Shown here piece after piece: positions 59,036 to 64,000 of a DNA stretch of 64,000 bases. Under the pieces are notes generated by a model. The model did not search any database. It had not been told where the DNA came from and saw nothing but the letters and a program-made list of their open reading frames with translations. The stretch's first letter is position 1. Each line of letters opens with the position of its first letter. Both the position numbers and the translations under genes were made by a program. The DNA is from an uncultured Oscillospiraceae bacterium (GTDB lineage: Bacteria; Bacillota; Clostridia; Oscillospirales; Acutalibacteraceae): the NCBI GenBank assembly GCA_905192745.1, contig CAJJLZ010000003.1, positions 62,001 through 126,000 on the forward strand, read 5' to 3'.

Positions 59036-62000
59036 TGAGTCCACGCTCCCTTATAGCATCCATACCCCTTGCTTTATCGATGTTTCCGCAGAGCATATTT
59101 TCTAAAAGAATTTCATACGCATTTTCTTGTGTTCTCTCTGGTTGAGCGTCCAGAGCTTGCGCCCGTTGCGACTGCACATGCTGGATAAACATGCGCGGGG
59201 TATGATAGGAAAATAGATCGCTGATCTGAAGAGACTTGTAACGGTCTTGAAGCCGGGTAAACAGTTGCAGCACGAGGGCGGAATTTCCTCCAATCTCAAA
59301 AAAGCTGTCGTCCGGCCCAATATCCTGAATTCTTAGGAGATCCTTCCAAAGCCGGATAAGCTCGTTCTCTTCTTCGGTCATCGGCTGTGAAGCCGGGGTG
59401 AATGAGAAATTCGGTAACAAACGCTCAAGCTGTTTTCTGTCTATTTTGCCGTTTGCATTCAGCGGTATGCTGTCCACGATATAGTACTGTGCAGGGATCA
59501 TATAGGACGGCAGATTAGCCCGCACATAATTTTGCACGTCATCCAAATCCATGTCGTCATCGGCTTTGGTGAGGGCAGCGCTTAAGAAAAACGTGTCACT
59601 CGCTGTCCCCCTACAGAATACGGCGGCAAAGGCGACCTGCGGATGGGAGGCGATAACGCGTTCAATTTCTTCAATCTCAATGCGAAAGCCCCGGATTTTG
59701 ATCTGAAAATCCTTTCGTCCCAGAAACAGCAGGTTGCCATCAGGCAGCCAGCGGGCCATATCGCCTGTACGGTACAGACGACCATCCGGCGTTTCAATAA
59801 ACCTCTGCGCGGTCAAATCGGAAAACTCCCAGTAGCCTTTGGCTACAGATGGACCGCCTATGTACAATTCACCCGTGATTCCTGAAGGGAGGGGATTTCC
59901 GTTCAAATCACATACCGACATAGTACATGTCACCATGGGTTTTCCGATAGGAAGACTATGAATGACCAGCGGATTAGGCCTGCCGGGTTTTTCCTCGTAA
60001 TAGCTCGTGTCGATGGTTGCCTCAGATACACCGTAGCTATTTATGACACGAGCCTTTTCACCATAGCGTCCAAGGATCCGACGGTAATCGTCAACCATGC
60101 ATACGTCCGAACCAATGACAATCATTGACAGTGAATCCGCCGATTGGCCGATATCATACATATAATCCAGAAGCGAAATCGCCAACACAGGTGTCGCCTC
60201 GAAGATTGTAACCGCATAGCGTTCAATGGCGGAGGCCATCCACGGGAGATCCAACCGGTGGTCGTCACCGCATAAAACCATCGTACCAGCACTGAAAATG
60301 CTCCGCATCACATCGCCGATAAAAACGTCAAAAGAAAACCCGGCGATTTGCAGCAGAACAGCATTGTCCAAAGGATATTCCTGCTTCCACACGTTAGTCA
60401 TGTTCATCAACTGCCGATGCTGTACCAAAATTCCCTTGGGAATTCCAGTGGAACCGGAAGTATAGACAATATAGGCGATATCATCTGGTCCGGTTCCCGG
60501 ATCGAGCCGACAGTTCGACTCAGCGAGTCCCTCCGGAATATGGTTGCGAGTTACGATGCAGCAACCTTCGCCGGCGATTTCTTTCAGATTTTGTTGCGTA
60601 AGGTCGCTTAACAATACCGTGGCGCTAAGACTATCCGCTATGCGCTTGACCCGCTGAACCGGCATATGCAGTGTATCCAGGAATACGCAGGCACCGCCGG
60701 CTTTCCATATGGACACAAAGCAAACGATGGCCCATGAGGTGCGCGAAGCATAAACCAGAACCGGACAGTTAGGTCCTATGCCGCATTGACGCAAATATAA
60801 CGCCAGATGAGTGGAACGCCTGTCCAGTTCCTCATAGGTTAGGGTTTCGTCTTCCCCTATGACAGCTAAACGGGAAGGATCGCGATCTGCCGTATCAAGG
60901 AAACGGTCGAGCAAAGGCATTTCAGATTGGTATTTCGGAAGCAAGCTGCTACCCACACCCAGACGATTTTTCTCCTCAGGGAGCCAGTACGACAATTCGG
61001 AAAGCGCGACCTCTGGATTCTTCGGACATGTCCGGACTAGCTGAACATACCGGTGCAAAAACAACTCCATGGAATCGTGAAAGAATAAATCTGGACAATA
61101 CTCCAGTTGCAGAAACAGCGAAGAATCCCGTTCTTCGGCGATTAGGCTGAAATCCACCTGTGAGGACAGCGTTTGACTTTCGATGATCTTAACGCTCAGT
61201 TCGCGCAATATAATCGTTTTCATATCCGTGGGCTGTAAAACAAACATGGTATCAAACAGTGGGTTGCGTGAAGGATCACGTCGGGGATCTACGGCTTCGA
61301 CCAGGGATTCAAAATGGACATCCTGGTAGTCAAAAGCCTCCAGGACGGTCTTTTTGACGCGCGACAGAAAATGACGGAACGACTCTTCCGGTTTCGGATC
61401 CACACGCAGAGGCAAAGTGTTAATAAAAACTCCTACCATAGTTTCAATATCCGCCTGTCGTCTTAAAGCGACAGGTGTCCCGACAACTATATCCTCCTGC
61501 CCTGTATACCGCCACAAAAGGCTATAGTACGCGGTGAGCAGCACTATGAATAAACTGCAGTCGTTTGCCTGAGCAAAGGCGCGTAAAGCCTGCAGATCCG
61601 CCGCCGGTAATTCCATCGCTATCTGGCGGCCCCGCCCTGTGTGTACACAGGGACGGCTGAAATCCGTCGGCATGGCGAGTAAGGGAATATCTCCCGCATA
61701 ACGCTGAACCCAATACTCCATTTGTTTTTTATATCCATCGGAGTTCAGAAAGCTGAGATGCCATGGTACGTAATCCTTGTAGGATACAGACTGCGGCTCC
61801 AACTGATCGCCGTTGTACAGCGCCGTGAAATCTCGGATCAGTATTTTAACCGATATCCCATCGGCAATAATATGATGCATAGAGAACATAAGAACGCATT
61901 GATCACAAGAAATCGCCGCCATTCCGACACGGAACAAGGGGGCCTCGCTGAGACAAAAAGGACGATCAAATTGTCGTATGACAGACTGTACGGCATCTTC

Positions 62001-64000
62001 GCTGTCGTCGTGGAGACGATAATGCTCAATAGTCAGGGAAAACGGCTCATGAACGCGCTGCCGAAGGACACCGTCGCAGTAAACAAAACTGGTCCGCAGG
62101 GATTCATGGCGCTCCACAAGGCGGTCGATAGCCAGCTGAAAACCATTTGTGTCCAGCTTACCGTTGATTCGAAAGGAAATGGACATATTATACCGCGTAT
62201 CACGGTTGCAAAGCTCATGCAAAAGATACAGGCGTTTTTGCTGCGGCGAAACGTCGTACAGGCCGTCGCTGGAAACGCAGGGAGCGATAGGGGACAGACA
62301 CCTGTCCGGTTGTCGCCGAGCACGGATCGCCTCAACGAAATCGACGATAACCGGATTGGACAGCAACAGGGAAACGGGAACCTCCATATCCAGGCTTTTG
62401 CCGATTTGGTTCACAATCCGCACAGCGGATAACGAATTTCCACCCAAATCATAGAAAGAGTCCCGCTCCCTACATACGCAAACGTTCAGTGTCGCCTCCA
62501 CGGCATATTTTACAGCAGTGGAAACCGGATCGTCTACAAAGGATGAAATCGGAGCGTCGCTGCAATTTTTAATCTGATCCATATACTGTTCCAGCATAGC
62601 GCGGCTATCGGTTTTCCCGTTGGGGGTCAACAGAATAGATTCCACAGGTATTATAAATTCGGGGATCATAAAAGCGGGCAATCTGTCCGACAGCATCTGG
62701 CGTATGGATTCGATGGAGCCCTCTTCGTCTAAGACTATAAACGCGGCCAGGGCCGGGCTATTTTGCCGGATTTCCACCCGTTCCAAGGCAAGTCCGCGCA
62801 CGCCGCGGCAGGAAGCAACGACGTTTTCAATTTCCCCCAGTTCCACCCGAATACCATGAATTTTCACCTGCTTGTCACGTCTTCCAAGATAATACAGCTT
62901 CCCGTCCTCAGACCACGCTGCCTGATCTCCCGTTTTATACATACGGGCATTTTCTTGATAGGAATCGACTTTAAAAACACTTGCCGTCAGTTCTGGCTGG
63001 TTTACATACCCCTGTGCAACTCCAGCTCCTGCGATGTATAACTCGCCGGCGACACATGGAGGCACTAGATTGCGATGGCAGTCCAAAACATATAGACGGA
63101 TGTTGTCGATAGGCCTGCCTATCGGCACTATTTCGCTTGAATCGGGGCGGCAGTCAGCGTAAGATACGTCAACCGTCGCCTCTGTGGGTCCATATAGATT
63201 GACCAAACGGGCTCCATCGCCAAAAGCATCGTAAAAGGCATGGACATGGTGTGCCATCAGCGCTTCACCGCTTGAAAACACTAGCAGATCTCTACCGCGG
63301 TTCACCAATTCCGGATGGCTCTGTACATATTCAAGAAAAAGCTCAAGCATAGAGGGGACAAAATGTAAAACGGTGATGGCCTGTTCATTAATCCATTGTA
63401 GGATAACCGCCGGATCTTTTTCTCCTCCCTGCGGTAACAGATAACAAGCGCAGCCGGAAAAAAACCACCAAATCAACTCCCAGACCGAGACATCAAACGT
63501 GCACGGCGTTTTCTGCAGAATTCTATCCAGCGGTGTCAGGGGATATTCCCTCTGCATCCATTGAATCCGATTGACCACCGCCCAGTGGCACACCATAACA
63601 CCTTTCGGATTTCCCGTCGAGCCAGATGTATAGATAATGTAGCAGGGGTCTTCCGGACCATGCCCCGCTGCGGGATGTGAATGCGTAGTCTCAGGCAGCG
63701 CGGACCGCGTCAGATCGAATATGTGGATTCCGGGGCCGCAGAACCGTGTGGCGCGTTCCGGATCGTCGGTGAGCAAAAATTCTGCGCCACTGTCCTCTAT
63801 AAAATAGCGCAGACGAGGAGGCGGATCGTCCACACGCAAAGGCAAATATACCCCGCCAGCGGACAGGATCGCCAAAAAAGCCAGGACCAGTTCACAGGAG
63901 CGTTTGCAGTAAACGGCAACGACTTGGCCGGGGCGAACCCCCTTTTCCGTTAGAAATACGGCCCAGCGATTAACGGCTTGCGCCACCTCCCCATACCGCA
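59028..64000 (-). CDS. Nonribosomal peptide synthetase A-PCP-C-A-PCP, N-terminus beyond window
   Basis: At least 1657 residues; the frame is open at 64000, so the gene continues (probably a C-domain or loading module comes first). In-window order, numbered from the GTG at 63986: A1 to ~465 (YTSGSTGNPKGVM, LYGPTEATVD, MYKTGDQAAW), PCP1 with S518 (DLGGNSLS), C ~577-1000 (HHIIADG 704-710; GTPVALRRQADIE), A2 ~1060-1560 (YTSGSTGIPKGIL, SYGVSEATID, RTGDMARWLPDG), PCP2 (EIGGNSALVL). Read against the GrsA pocket, A1 gives D-V-W-H-V-S-L-V-D (serine-like) and A2 gives D-V-G-E-I-I-S-I-D (close to ornithine codes). The next module is the PKS downstream, which starts by overlap. Confidence 0.94.
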   Translation of the reverse strand, partial: RYGEVAQAVNRWAVFLTEKGVRPGQVVAVYCKRSCELVLAFLAILSAGGVYLPLRVDDPPPRLRYFIEDSGAEFLLTDDPERATRFCGPGIHIFDLTRSALPETTHSHPAAGHGPEDPCYIIYTSGSTGNPKGVMVCHWAVVNRIQWMQREYPLTPLDRILQKTPCTFDVSVWELIWWFFSGCACYLLPQGGEKDPAVILQWINEQAITVLHFVPSMLELFLEYVQSHPELVNRGRDLLVFSSGEALMAHHVHAFYDAFGDGARLVNLYGPTEATVDVSYADCRPDSSEIVPIGRPIDNIRLYVLDCHRNLVPPCVAGELYIAGAGVAQGYVNQPELTASVFKVDSYQENARMYKTGDQAAWSEDGKLYYLGRRDKQVKIHGIRVELGEIENVVASCRGVRGLALERVEIRQNSPALAAFIVLDEEGSIESIRQMLSDRLPAFMIPEFIIPVESILLTPNGKTDSRAMLEQYMDQIKNCSDAPISSFVDDPVSTAVKYAVEATLNVCVCRERDSFYDLGGNSLSAVRIVNQIGKSLDMEVPVSLLLSNPVIVDFVEAIRARRQPDRCLSPIAPCVSSDGLYDVSPQQKRLYLLHELCNRDTRYNMSISFRINGKLDTNGFQLAIDRLVERHESLRTSFVYCDGVLRQRVHEPFSLTIEHYRLHDDSEDAVQSVIRQFDRPFCLSEAPLFRVGMAAISCDQCVLMFSMHHIIADGISVKILIRDFTALYNGDQLEPQSVSYKDYVPWHLSFLNSDGYKKQMEYWVQRYAGDIPLLAMPTDFSRPCVHTGRGRQIAMELPAADLQALRAFAQANDCSLFIVLLTAYYSLLWRYTGQEDIVVGTPVALRRQADIETMVGVFINTLPLRVDPKPEESFRHFLSRVKKTVLEAFDYQDVHFESLVEAVDPRRDPSRNPLFDTMFVLQPTDMKTIILRELSVKIIESQTLSSQVDFSLIAEERDSSLFLQLEYCPDLFFHDSMELFLHRYVQLVRTCPKNPEVALSELSYWLPEEKNRLGVGSSLLPKYQSEMPLLDRFLDTADRDPSRLAVIGEDETLTYEELDRRSTHLALYLRQCGIGPNCPVLVYASRTSWAIVCFVSIWKAGGACVFLDTLHMPVQRVKRIADSLSATVLLSDLTQQNLKEIAGEGCCIVTRNHIPEGLAESNCRLDPGTGPDDIAYIVYTSGSTGIPKGILVQHRQLMNMTNVWKQEYPLDNAVLLQIAGFSFDVFIGDVMRSIFSAGTMVLCGDDHRLDLPWMASAIERYAVTIFEATPVLAISLLDYMYDIGQSADSLSMIVIGSDVCMVDDYRRILGRYGEKARVINSYGVSEATIDTSYYEEKPGRPNPLVIHSLPIGKPMVTCTMSVCDLNGNPLPSGITGELYIGGPSVAKGYWEFSDLTAQRFIETPDGRLYRTGDMARWLPDGNLLFLGRKDFQIKIRGFRIEIEEIERVIASHPQVAFAAVFCRGTASDTFFLSAALTKADDDMDLDDVQNYVRANLPSYMIPAQYYIVDSIPLNANGKIDRKQLERLLPNFSFTPASQPMTEEENELIRLWKDLLRIQDIGPDDSFFEIGGNSALVLQLFTRLQDRYKSLQISDLFSYHTPRMFIQHVQSQRAQALDAQPERTQENAYEILLENMLCGNIDKARGMDAIRERGLNG

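Overview
The window looks like the chromosome of a G+C-rich, endospore-forming member of the Clostridia (Bacillota), most like the Oscillospiraceae/Ruminococcaceae group. The reasons are strong AGGAGG-type ribosome binding sites, several TTG/GTG starts, sporulation genes (SpoVM, YunB, YtfJ/GerW, a sporulation-type D,D-carboxypeptidase), a four-cysteine L28, a reverse rubrerythrin, and Bacillus-like gene order. The genus is an inference; no rRNA or tRNA gene was found.

Left part (1-24.4 kb). The end of rarA is followed by a PutP-type Na+/solute symporter, a YkvA-like membrane protein, an ACT-domain protein and an ArsC-like reductase, all on the + strand. The rest is on the - strand: ligA, yunB and a long housekeeping run, read right to left as yicC-remA-gmk-rpoZ-priA-def-fmt-(yugP-like)-rsmB-rlmN-prpC-prkC-rsgA-thiN-(49-aa membrane protein)-spoVM. 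This is the Bacillus yloC-to-spoVM order with coaBC and rpe missing and a metallopeptidase inserted. Upstream lies a three-gene biotin operon (carboxyltransferase, biotin carrier, OadA) that resembles a transcarboxylase.

Middle part (24.4-42.4 kb). An A+T-rich FAD-dependent oxidoreductase with its own promoter and operator-like palindrome looks acquired. It is followed by - strand chromosome-segregation, envelope and sporulation genes (M50 peptidase, scpA, scpB, ytfI, ytfJ, dac, rluB, a GNAT-like protein). On the + strand are rpmB, a 90-bp tandem repeat with terminator-like hairpins before an inorganic pyrophosphatase gene, a nicotinamidase plus nicotinate phosphoribosyltransferase pair (NAD salvage), perR with a consensus promoter, reverse rubrerythrin, a 97-aa membrane protein carrying a decarboxylase beta-subunit motif, and an anchored surface protein. 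An ABC-2 exporter pair and a frameshifted GNAT gene follow on the - strand.

Right part (42.4-64 kb). This looks like a genomic island. It begins with a broken SMC-like ATPase/JetD-like locus, probably the remains of a Wadjet-type defence system. Then comes a single - strand operon for a hybrid nonribosomal peptide/polyketide: NRPS (A-PCP-C-A-PCP, open at the window edge), PKS (KS-MT-KR-ACP), radical SAM, KS-ACP-C, a second radical SAM, a beta-lactamase-fold hydrolase, an acyl-AMP ligase and a free acyl carrier protein. The PKS modules have no acyltransferase, the KR has lost its catalytic tyrosine, and no thioesterase is visible. Specificity residues read from the adenylation domains suggest serine and an ornithine-like residue. 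This cluster is the strongest candidate for an undescribed system.
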